Positions 1 to 5,677 of a DNA stretch of 12,073 nucleotides are shown here, one piece after another. Both the position numbers and the translations under genes were made by a program. Source of the stretch: Solirubrobacteraceae bacterium (lineage in GTDB: Bacteria > Actinomycetota > Thermoleophilia > Solirubrobacterales > Solirubrobacteraceae); the NCBI GenBank assembly GCA_025455895.1, contig JALOLQ010000029.1, positions 1 through 12,073 of the forward strand, written 5' to 3'. The notes under the pieces are model-generated. The model was not told where the DNA came from, did not search any database, and saw only the letters and a list, made by a program, of their open reading frames with translations. Numbering within the stretch: position 1 is the first letter of the stretch; each line of letters starts with the position of its first letter.

Positions 1-58
1 CGCCGCCCGTGAGGGCGGCGGCGAAGAGCAGCAGGGCGAGCGGCCGGCGGGCGCGCAC
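1..58 (-). CDS. Start of an exported protein (partial, cut by the left edge)
   Basis: Only about 19 residues are visible. From a GTG at 58 the reading is a basic N-terminus (MRARRP) followed by a hydrophobic run rich in Leu and Ala (LALLLFAAAL), then TGG. This is the typical n- and h-region of a signal peptide or lipoprotein leader. The GTG lies 13 nt after the stop of the upstream aldolase gene on the same strand. No terminator fits in that gap, so the two are probably co-transcribed. No clear Shine-Dalgarno sequence is present before the GTG. The protein's function cannot be told from so little sequence, and a chance open stretch in GC-rich DNA is possible. Confidence 0.45.
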   Translation of the reverse strand, partial: MRARRPLALLLFAAALTGG

Positions 59-71
59 GGGGCGCGCGCGC

Positions 72-1160
72 TCAGGCGATCGTGATCGCGTCCGAGAGGT
101 AGACGTCCTGGATCGCGTTCAGGAGGCCGATGCCCTCGTCCATCGGCCGCTGGAACGCCTTGCGGCCGGAGATCAGGCCGGTGCCGCCGGCGCGCTTGTT
201 GATCACCGCGGTCGTCACGGCCTCGGCGAGGTCGGTCGCGCCGGACGACGCGCCGCCGGAGTTGATGAGGCCGGCGCGGCCCATGTAGCAGTTGGCCACC
301 TGGTAGCGGCAGAGGTCGATCGCGTGGTCGCCGGTGAGCTGGTCGTAGACGAGCTTGTGGGTCTTGCCGTACGAGACGCCGTTCTGGTTCAGCGCGAGGT
401 AGCCGCCGTTGTTCTCCGGCAGCTTCTGCTTGATGATGTCCGCCTGGATCGTGACGCCGAGGTGGTTGGCCTGACCGGTGAGGTCGGCCGACACGTGGTA
501 GTCGGTGCCGTCGACCTTGAAGGCGCCGTTGCGCAGGTAGCACCAGAGCACGGTCGCCATGCCGAGCTCGTGCGCGCGCTCGAAGGCCTGGGCGATCTCG
601 ATGATCTCGCGGTGCGCGTCGTCGGAGCCGAAGTAGATCGTCGCGCCGACGGCCGCGGCGCCGAGATCGTACGCGCGGTCGACCGAGGCGAACTCGATCT
701 GCGCGAACTTGTTCGGGTAGGTGAGCAGCTCGTTGTGGTTGAGCTTCACGATGAACGGGATCCGGTGCGCGTAGCGCCGGGCGACCGAACCGAGCACGCC
801 GACCGTCGAGGCGACGGCGTTGCAGCCGCCCTCGACCGCGAGCTTCACGATGTTCTCGGGGTCGAAGTAGATCGGGTTCGGCGCGAAGCTCGCCGCGGCG
901 GAGTGCTCGATGCCCTGGTCGACGGGGAGGATCGACACGTATCCGGTGCCGCCCAGGCGCCCGTGGTCGAAGATCGCCTGGAGGTTGCGCAGGACCTGCG
1001 GGGAGCGGTCACTGTCGATCAGGACGCGCTCGACGAAGTCCGGCCCGGGGAGGTGCAGGTCGTCGCGGCGGATGCCCTCGCAGGTGTGGTTGAGGAGGGC
1101 CTCGGCGTGGTCGCCGAGCAGCTCCTCGAGGCGGGTCGTCGTCATCTCGGCAGTGGCCAC
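72..1160 (-). CDS. fbaB: Class I fructose-bisphosphate aldolase (FbaB/DhnA type)
   Basis: A cytoplasmic glycolytic/gluconeogenic enzyme that cleaves fructose 1,6-bisphosphate to dihydroxyacetone phosphate and glyceraldehyde 3-phosphate through a Schiff base. The 362-residue product follows the remembered E. coli FbaB sequence along nearly its whole length: LPVDQG, RRYAHRIPF, VKLNHNE, GATIYFGS, YHVSADLTGQANH, NCYMGRAGLINSGG and the end VYLSDAITIA. The Schiff-base lysine should be the first Lys of IIKQK (about residue 244; Lys237 region in E. coli FbaB). GTG at 1160 is chosen over the ATG at 1145 because AGGAG lies 7 nt before the GTG and nothing comparable precedes the ATG. A TACCGT box further upstream gives a short leader. 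Length matches the family (about 350). The gene points away from the ligase gene. Identity is very secure. Confidence 0.97.
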   Translation of the reverse strand: MATAEMTTTRLEELLGDHAEALLNHTCEGIRRDDLHLPGPDFVERVLIDSDRSPQVLRNLQAIFDHGRLGGTGYVSILPVDQGIEHSAAASFAPNPIYFDPENIVKLAVEGGCNAVASTVGVLGSVARRYAHRIPFIVKLNHNELLTYPNKFAQIEFASVDRAYDLGAAAVGATIYFGSDDAHREIIEIAQAFERAHELGMATVLWCYLRNGAFKVDGTDYHVSADLTGQANHLGVTIQADIIKQKLPENNGGYLALNQNGVSYGKTHKLVYDQLTGDHAIDLCRYQVANCYMGRAGLINSGGASSGATDLAEAVTTAVINKRAGGTGLISGRKAFQRPMDEGIGLLNAIQDVYLSDAITIA

Positions 1161-1201
1161 GGCAGCGCTCCTGGGGTCGATCGCTCGTTGGGGGTGGTCG
1201 T

Positions 1202-1207
1202 ACGGTA
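1202..1207 (-). promoter_or_regulatory. Candidate -10 box of fbaB (TACCGT)
   Basis: On the minus strand TACCGT fits the TAnnnT pattern seen before other genes here. Transcription starting about 7 nt downstream would give a leader of roughly 35 nt that carries the AGGAG site used by the GTG start. No clear -35 element is visible. Inference from position and pattern only. Confidence 0.45.
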
Positions 1208-1278
1208 CCCGCCGCGGCGCGGCGGCGACTTCGGGAAACCACGGAACCCGGCCCCGTGCCGGCCCCCGCGGGCTCAAG

Positions 1279-1284
1279 TACGCT
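1279..1284 (+). promoter_or_regulatory. -10 box of the YbdK-type ligase gene (TACGCT), leaderless
   Basis: TACGCT lies 8 nt before the ATG at 1293, so the expected transcript start falls at or next to the A of the start codon. No Shine-Dalgarno sequence precedes this ATG. The same arrangement recurs before six other genes in the window. Confidence 0.6.
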
Positions 1285-1292
1285 GCCGCGCC

Positions 1293-2408
1293 ATGGAGCA
1301 CCGGTTCACCGGCCCGAGCTTCACGCTCGGCGTCGAGGAGGAGCTGATGATCGTCGACGGGGAGCACTTCGACCTCGTCAACGCGATCGAGTCGCTGCTC
1401 GAGGACGCCCCGGCCGGGGACATCAAGCCCGAGCTGATGGAGTCGGTGCTCGAGATCTCCACCGACCCGTGCGCGAGCGCCGCGGAGGCCGGCCGGCAGC
1501 TGCGCGCGCTGCGCACGCAGGTGTGGGCGAGCACCGCCGAGAAGGGCCTGACGATCGGCTCGGCCGGCACGCATCCGTTCGCGATGTGGGAGGACCAGCG
1601 GATCGTGGGCCGCGACCGCTACCGCGAGATCGTCTCGGCGCTGCGCTTCGTCGCCCGCCAGGAGCTGATCTTCGGGATGCACGTGCACGTCGGCATCGAG
1701 GGCGCCGAGCGCGCGATCCACGTCGCCGACGGGATGCGGGTGCACGTGCCGGTGCTGCTCGCGCTGTCGGCCAACTCGCCGTTCTGGCGCGCCGACCGCA
1801 CGGGCCTGCAGTCCACGCGGATGCCGATCTTCCGGACCTTCCCGCGCGTGGGCGTTCCGCCCGCGTGGGGCTCCTGGGAGAGCTACGCCGAGCAGATCGA
1901 CTTCATGACCCGCACCGGCGTGATGGAGGACTACACGTACCTCTGGTACGACGTGCGCCCGCACCCGAACCTCGGCACCGTCGAGATCCGCGTGTGCGAC
2001 AGCCAGACCCGCATCGAGCACACGATCGCGCTCGCCGCGCTGATCCAGGCGATGGCGCGCGAGCTCTGCGTGCACTTCGACGAGGGTCGTGAGCTCTCGC
2101 ACTACCCCTGGCAGATGCTCGACGAGAACAAGTGGCTCGCCGCCCGACACGGGCTCGACGCACCGCTCGTGGACCTGCCGAGCGCGGACGGCGTCAGCGC
2201 CCGCGCGCTGGCCGAGCGGCTCGTCGACCGGCTGCGCGAGCACGCGCAGGACCTCGGCGCGGAGGCCGAGCTGGACGGGGTCGGCGACCTCCTGCGTCAC
2301 GGCACCGGCGCGACGCGCCAGCTCAAGGTCTACGAGACCAACCACGACCTGCGCGAGGTCATGAAGGAGATCGTGGACGCGACCGCCGCCGGGCTCGCCC
2401 CCGCCTGA
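1293..2408 (+). CDS. ybdK: Carboxylate-amine ligase, YbdK family (glutamate-cysteine ligase 2-like)
   Basis: A 371-residue soluble enzyme of the glutamate-cysteine ligase superfamily (GCS2/YbdK branch), which joins a carboxylate to an amine using ATP. E. coli YbdK has weak gamma-glutamylcysteine ligase activity; the true substrate here is unknown. Visible family motifs are GVEEEL at residues 13-18, FGMHVHVG at 127-134, LSANSPFW at 158-165 and DVRPHPNLGTVEIRVCD at 220-236. These contain the acidic and His residues that bind metal and nucleotide in the fold. The length is normal for the family. The open frame continues far upstream through the antisense of fbaB, but the protein homology, the TACGCT box and the intergenic spacing fix the ATG at 1293. 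The gene diverges from fbaB and is followed by a separately promoted rhomboid-like gene. Confidence 0.93.
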   Translation: MEHRFTGPSFTLGVEEELMIVDGEHFDLVNAIESLLEDAPAGDIKPELMESVLEISTDPCASAAEAGRQLRALRTQVWASTAEKGLTIGSAGTHPFAMWEDQRIVGRDRYREIVSALRFVARQELIFGMHVHVGIEGAERAIHVADGMRVHVPVLLALSANSPFWRADRTGLQSTRMPIFRTFPRVGVPPAWGSWESYAEQIDFMTRTGVMEDYTYLWYDVRPHPNLGTVEIRVCDSQTRIEHTIALAALIQAMARELCVHFDEGRELSHYPWQMLDENKWLAARHGLDAPLVDLPSADGVSARALAERLVDRLREHAQDLGAEAELDGVGDLLRHGTGATRQLKVYETNHDLREVMKEIVDATAAGLAPA

Positions 2409-2451
2409 GCGGCGCCGGCCCCCGCCCGGCGAGGGCGCGGCGGCGGAGGGG

Positions 2452-2457
2452 TAGCAT
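2452..2457 (+). promoter_or_regulatory. -10 box of the rhomboid-like gene (TAGCAT), leaderless
   Basis: TAGCAT is separated by 8 nt from the ATG at 2466. There is no Shine-Dalgarno sequence in the gap. It sits in the 57-bp spacer after the ligase stop codon, which suggests an independent promoter rather than read-through. Confidence 0.6.
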
Positions 2458-2465
2458 CGGGCGGG

Positions 2466-3215
2466 ATGTCCCAGGCGCCCGACCTGTTCGTCGTCTGCAA
2501 GAGCTGCGGCTCGGAGGTCTCCTCGTACGTCACCGAGTGCCCGTACTGCGGCACGCGGCTGCGCAAGCGCGCGCCGAAGCTCGGGGGCACCGAGCTGGCC
2601 GAGGGCCGCCGCTCGCGCCGGCCGAAGGCGCCGAAGCTGCCGCGGATGCGCCCGGGGGAGATCCCGGGCATCCGCGTGGACGCCGAGCACCGGCCGCTGG
2701 CGGCGATCGTCCTGGCGATCCTGTGCGCGGCGGGCACGATCTCGCTCGCGGTGTTCTCGCCCGCCGACGTCGGCGTCGTCGGCCCGGTGGACGGGGAGTG
2801 GTGGCGGGTCGCCACGGCGCCGTTCTTCGCCGACGAGCTCTGGTACGCCGGCGCGGTGATCTTCACCGTCGTGCTGTTCGGCGTCCTGCTCGAGCGGCGC
2901 CACGGGCACGTCGCGGTCCTGCTGCTGTTCTGCCTGTGCGGGATGGGCGGCATCGCGGCCGCCGCAGCCCTGGAGACGGTGCCGCTGGCCCTCGGCGCCA
3001 ACGGGGCGGCGCTCGGCCTGCTCGCCGCCTGGGCGGTGCGGCCGGCGCTCGAGGCGCGCCGCGGCGAGCCGCTCGAGGCCGACCTGCTCGGCGCCGGCGT
3101 GATCGCGATCACCGTGCTGGCGATGCCGCTGCTCGTCGAGGAGGCGAGCCCCACCGCGGGCGCGACGGGCCTCCTGGCCGGCCTGCTCGCCGGCCTGCTG
3201 CTCGCCCGCCGGTAG
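2466..3215 (+). CDS. Zinc-ribbon rhomboid-like membrane protein, probably catalytically inactive
   Basis: A 249-residue protein. Residues 11-28 form a zinc ribbon (CKSC and CPYC), followed by a basic, Pro-rich linker (about 30-70). About five or six hydrophobic segments follow (roughly 78-98, 126-142, 147-168, 172-190, 205-223, 229-246). WWRVATAPF at 112-120 resembles the rhomboid loop-1 WR-T--F pattern, LLERRHGHVAVLLLF resembles its next helix, and LGANGAALGLLAAW at 176-189 occupies the place of the catalytic GxSG helix. The serine is replaced by Asn (GANG, 177-180), and no His occurs after residue 148, so the Ser-His dyad is missing. It is therefore likely a pseudoprotease that binds membrane clients. 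Rhomboid membership rests on pattern recall and moderate similarity. Another six-helix membrane family with a zinc ribbon is possible. Confidence 0.8.
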   Translation: MSQAPDLFVVCKSCGSEVSSYVTECPYCGTRLRKRAPKLGGTELAEGRRSRRPKAPKLPRMRPGEIPGIRVDAEHRPLAAIVLAILCAAGTISLAVFSPADVGVVGPVDGEWWRVATAPFFADELWYAGAVIFTVVLFGVLLERRHGHVAVLLLFCLCGMGGIAAAAALETVPLALGANGAALGLLAAWAVRPALEARRGEPLEADLLGAGVIAITVLAMPLLVEEASPTAGATGLLAGLLAGLLLARR

Positions 3216-3218
3216 ATT
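3213..3218 (+). promoter_or_regulatory. -10 box of the 3227 gene (TAGATT), overlapping a stop codon
   Basis: TAGATT begins with the TAG stop codon of the rhomboid-like gene and ends 8 nt before the ATG at 3227. Position and sequence match the leaderless pattern of the window. There is no Shine-Dalgarno sequence for this ATG. Confidence 0.55.
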
Positions 3219-3226
3219 CCCGCCCG

Positions 3227-3577
3227 ATGGCCGAGCCCCGGTACACCGCCGAGCAGGTCGACGCCGCCGTGGCGGCGCTCACCGAGGGCGGCGAGCGGTT
3301 CGCCCACGCCCAGGAGATCGTGACGCACGCGGCACCCGGGCTCCAGCGGATCCTCGCCGAGGCTCTGCAGGAGGGCGGCTTCTTCGACGGCGCCCACGAG
3401 GCCGAGATCGCCCGGGTCGCGCGCCTGGGCGACGAGGCCGAGCGGCTGGGCGCGCTGCGCCTGCTCGTCGCCGAGGAGTCACGGCTCGGGATGCTCGTCG
3501 GCGTGGCCGTCGGGCTCGAGCTGGCCGCGGAGCTGCGCCGTCACGCCGACGACCCCGAAGGAGGAACCAGCCCATGA
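3227..3577 (+). CDS. Small helical protein of unknown function
   Basis: A 116-residue soluble protein, not recognised. It is rich in Ala, Glu, Leu and Arg and should be almost entirely helical. A short N-terminal segment (YTAEQVDAAVAALTEG) is followed by amphipathic stretches (FAHAQEIVTHAAPGLQRILAEAL; EIARVARLGDEAERLGALRLLVAEESRLGMLVGVAVGLELAAELRRH). There are no Cys residues, no signal peptide and no transmembrane segment. The stop codon overlaps the next ATG as ATGA, so it is translationally coupled to the UPF0173 hydrolase. The final codons encode the strong Shine-Dalgarno sequence for that gene (AAGGAGGA, 3558-3565). The start at 3227 is chosen for the TAGATT box 8 nt upstream. A partner or regulator of the hydrolase is conceivable from position alone. 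Confidence 0.8.
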   Translation: MAEPRYTAEQVDAAVAALTEGGERFAHAQEIVTHAAPGLQRILAEALQEGGFFDGAHEAEIARVARLGDEAERLGALRLLVAEESRLGMLVGVAVGLELAAELRRHADDPEGGTSP

Positions 3578-4269
3578 GCCCTGTCACCGTCCGCTACCTC
3601 GGCCACTCGGCCTTCGCGCTCGAGGCCGGGGACACCACCGTCCTGATCGACCCGTTCCTGACCGGCAACCCGAAGGCCGCCGCCACCGCCGACGAGCTGA
3701 GCGCCGACGCGATCCTGCTCACCCACGGCCATGCCGACCACATCGGCGACACCGTGGCGATCGCCGGGCGCACCGGCGCGAGCGTCGCGGCGATCGTCGA
3801 GCTGGCCGGTGAGCTGGCCGCGGACCTGCCCGACGGCCACGACGTGCGCGACCCGAACCTCGGCGGCACGATCGAGTTCGACTGGGGCTGGGCGCGCTGG
3901 GTGCCGGCCTGGCACACCTCGACGACCCCCAAGGGCACGATCAACACCCCCGCCGGCATCGTCGTGCACCTCGGCGGGAAGACGATCTACCACCTCGGCG
4001 ACACGGCGCTGTTCAGCGATCTCGCGCTCCCCGGGCGCCGGGACGCGCTCGACCTCGCGCTCGTCCCGATCGGCGGGCACTACACGATGGACCGCTTCGA
4101 CGCCGTCCTCGCCGCCGAGCTGCTGGGCGCCCCGCAGATCGTCCCGATCCACTTCGGCACGTTCCCGCCGATCGAGACCGACGCCGAGGCGTTCGCCGAG
4201 GACGTGCGGGGCACCGGGAAGGCGAGCGTCGTGATCCTCGATCCCGGGGCGGAGCTGGAGCTCCGATGA
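3574..4269 (+). CDS. Metal-dependent hydrolase, UPF0173 family (metallo-beta-lactamase fold)
   Basis: A 231-residue cytoplasmic metallo-hydrolase of the YtkL/UPF0173 group. The metal ligands are visible: H11 in YLGHS, THGHADH (H51, H53, D55, H56), H114 in PAWHTS, D143 in YHLGDT and H193 in PIHFGT. The N-terminal VRYLGHSAFALEAGDTTVLIDPFLTGNP is typical of the family, which lacks extra domains and whose physiological substrate is unknown. Length is normal (about 225-235). The ATG overlaps the preceding stop (ATGA) and has a strong Shine-Dalgarno sequence AAGGAGGA about 8 nt upstream, inside the previous gene. Its own stop overlaps the next ATG in the same way, giving a tightly coupled three-gene cassette. 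Confidence 0.95.
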   Translation: MSPVTVRYLGHSAFALEAGDTTVLIDPFLTGNPKAAATADELSADAILLTHGHADHIGDTVAIAGRTGASVAAIVELAGELAADLPDGHDVRDPNLGGTIEFDWGWARWVPAWHTSTTPKGTINTPAGIVVHLGGKTIYHLGDTALFSDLALPGRRDALDLALVPIGGHYTMDRFDAVLAAELLGAPQIVPIHFGTFPPIETDAEAFAEDVRGTGKASVVILDPGAELELR

Positions 4270-4541
4270 TCACCGCGGTCGTCCTGATCGAGGCCGACCG
4301 CGACGTGCTCTCGACCCTCGGGGGCACGCTCGCCGAGGCCGAGGGCGTCGCCGAGGCCTACTCGGTCACCGGGGAGTGGGACTTCGTGGCGATCGTCCGC
4401 GTCGAGCGCCACGACCGCCTCGCGGAGGTCATCTCCGGCGGGATCGCCAAGCTGCCGGGGATCTCGCGCACGCAGACGATGGTCGCCTTCGAGGTCTTCT
4501 CCCAGCACGACCTCGAGGCGCTGTTCGACCTCGGGAACTGA
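4266..4541 (+). CDS. Stand-alone Lrp/AsnC ligand-binding (RAM) domain protein
   Basis: A 91-residue protein consisting only of the alpha-beta effector-binding domain of Lrp/AsnC regulators. Visible features are the opening strand ITAVVLIEAD, the SVTGEWDFVAIVRV strand pair (33-46), a helix, the PGISRTQTMVAFEVF strand (64-78) and an acidic helical end. It has no helix-turn-helix, so it cannot bind DNA alone. Proteins of this kind (SMARC-type) form ring oligomers that bind amino acids or other small molecules. The ATGA overlap with the hydrolase gene and a TGGAG site 5 nt before the ATG suggest coupled translation. It may sense a product or regulate the neighbour, but that is inference. Confidence 0.92.
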   Translation: MITAVVLIEADRDVLSTLGGTLAEAEGVAEAYSVTGEWDFVAIVRVERHDRLAEVISGGIAKLPGISRTQTMVAFEVFSQHDLEALFDLGN

Positions 4542-4545
4542 CGGC

Positions 4546-4551
4546 TACCCT
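4546..4551 (+). promoter_or_regulatory. -10 box of the 4560 gene (TACCCT), leaderless
   Basis: TACCCT lies 8 nt before the ATG at 4560, in the 18-bp gap after the preceding stop. No Shine-Dalgarno sequence is present. This suggests that the unknown membrane protein and csaA form a separate transcription unit. Confidence 0.6.
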
Positions 4552-4559
4552 CCGGCGGC

Positions 4560-5222
4560 ATGGCGCCCTCGCTCGTCCGCCCGGAGTTCGGTCCCACGCT
4601 GCCCGAGCTGGCGGGGCCGCGCTGGCGTGCACTGTCGCGCGGCGGGCGCATCGCCGTGGCGGTGCTCGCGGCGATCGTCGCCGTCGTGCTGCTGCTGCGG
4701 CTCCTGGCCGGGGACGACCGCACGACGGTCGTCGTCTCCGCGCCCGTCGCCTTCAACCTCGTCTACGACGACGCGAAGCTCGACCGCGTCGCGGCGCCGC
4801 CCGGGACGTCGCTGCGTCTCGTGACGCCCGCAAGCGACCCGGACCCCGAGAGCGTGACCGTCGCCCCGCTGCGGCTCCCCGCCTACCGCGGGGACATCAA
4901 CGGCGTCCTGCCGGTGTATGCGGCGACGGTGATCCGCGACATGCGCCGCGCGGACCCGGACTTCGTGCTGCGCTCCGAGGGCCGCACCCGGATCAACCGC
5001 CAGCCCGGCTACCAGATCCAGTTCCAGACCGAGCGCGCCGGGCGCACGACCTACGGGCGCCGGACGTTCCTCTTCCAGGACGAGCCGGCCCAGCGCGAGG
5101 GGGCGGACATCCTGCTGCTCGCCGCGCGCTCGCCGTCGATGCCGAACGTCGACGCGGTCGGCTCGAACGGCCCGACGAAGCTCCCCTACCGCTCCTTCCG
5201 GCTCGGGACCGAGCGCCCGTGA
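4560..5222 (+). CDS. Membrane-anchored protein of unknown function
   Basis: A 220-residue protein, not recognised. A 30-residue cytoplasmic N-terminus (PxxPELAGPRWRALSRGGR) is followed by one transmembrane helix at about 31-50 (IAVAVLAAIVAVVLLLRLLAG). The remaining 170 residues are predicted outside the membrane and look like a compact mixed alpha-beta domain. This domain includes FNLVYDDAKLDRVAAP (65-80), a helix near 117-131, PGYQIQFQTERAGRTTYGRRTFLFQDE (149-175) and GADILLLAARS (181-191). The pattern is loosely like small secreted PsbP/LpqN-like folds, but I cannot claim membership. There are no Cys residues and no catalytic motif. Its stop overlaps the csaA start (GTGA), so translation of the two is coupled. 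The TACCCT box supports the ATG at 4560. Confidence 0.85.
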   Translation: MAPSLVRPEFGPTLPELAGPRWRALSRGGRIAVAVLAAIVAVVLLLRLLAGDDRTTVVVSAPVAFNLVYDDAKLDRVAAPPGTSLRLVTPASDPDPESVTVAPLRLPAYRGDINGVLPVYAATVIRDMRRADPDFVLRSEGRTRINRQPGYQIQFQTERAGRTTYGRRTFLFQDEPAQREGADILLLAARSPSMPNVDAVGSNGPTKLPYRSFRLGTERP

Positions 5223-5557
5223 GCGAGCCGGAGATCAGCTTCGCCGACTTCCAGAAGGTCGACATCCGCGTCGGGCGGATCGTCGAGGTCGAGGACTTCC
5301 CCGAAGCGCGCAGCCCCGCCTGGAAGCTGCGGGTGGACTTCGGCGAGGAGCTCGGCGTGAAGCGCTCGTCGGCGCAGATCACGAACTACCCGCGCGAGGC
5401 GCTGCTCGGGCGGCTCGTGCTCGCCGTGGTGAACTTCCCGCCGCGGCAGATCGGGCCCGTGCGCTCGGAGGTGCTGGTGCTCGGCACGTACAGCGCCGAC
5501 GGCGTGCTGCTGATCGCGCCGGAGGGGCACGCCGCCCTCGGCGACCGCGTCGGGTAG
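5219..5557 (+). CDS. csaA: CsaA-type tRNA-binding-domain protein (chaperone-like)
   Basis: A 112-residue protein made of a single EMAP-II/Arc1p-type OB-fold tRNA-binding domain. It matches remembered Bacillus subtilis CsaA closely: FQKVDIRVGRIVEVEDFPEARSPAWKL (11-37), the KRSSAQITNYP segment (48-58) and VVNFPPRQIGPVRSEVLVLG (70-89). B. subtilis CsaA is a homodimer reported to have export-related chaperone activity; the bare domain also binds RNA. The GTG start at 5219 overlaps the previous stop as GTGA and no other start fits the family length (about 110). No strong Shine-Dalgarno sequence is seen, so translation probably depends on coupling to the upstream membrane-protein gene. Identity is secure; the cellular role here is not. 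Confidence 0.94.
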   Translation: MSEPEISFADFQKVDIRVGRIVEVEDFPEARSPAWKLRVDFGEELGVKRSSAQITNYPREALLGRLVLAVVNFPPRQIGPVRSEVLVLGTYSADGVLLIAPEGHAALGDRVG

Positions 5558-5571
5558 TTCGCGGGCCTCGC

Positions 5572-5629
5572 GGCGCCTGAGGCGCCCCGGCTCCCGCTTG
5601 CCGTGCCGTCTCAGGCATCCACGATGCCT
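5572..5629. terminator. Hairpins in the convergent csaA/sigma gap, possible bidirectional terminator
   Basis: The 120-bp gap between the convergent genes contains two inverted repeats. GGCGCC-TGA-GGCGCC lies at 5572-5586, and AGGCATC-CAC-GATGCCT at 5613-5629 is a perfect 7-bp stem with a 3-nt loop. Neither has a T-run on either strand, so they are weak intrinsic terminators at best. The location between two facing genes makes a termination or RNA-end role plausible. Nothing else is evident in this gap. Confidence 0.4.
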
Positions 5630-5677
5630 CGCTCGTGGGGCGTCCTGGTAGGAGTAAGGGCGCTGCGGTCTGCGGTG

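Noticed and set aside
9..1292. Long plus-strand open frame upstream of the ligase start, antisense to fbaB
   Set aside because: Its residues are a Val/Asp/Glu/Arg-rich shadow of the strongly conserved aldolase. The ligase homology begins at 1293, directly after a TACGCT box.
1161..2909. Minus-strand extension of the aldolase frame giving a 945-residue protein
   Set aside because: The extension runs antisense through the ligase and rhomboid-like genes, has shadow composition, and the aldolase has its own AGGAG-GTG start.
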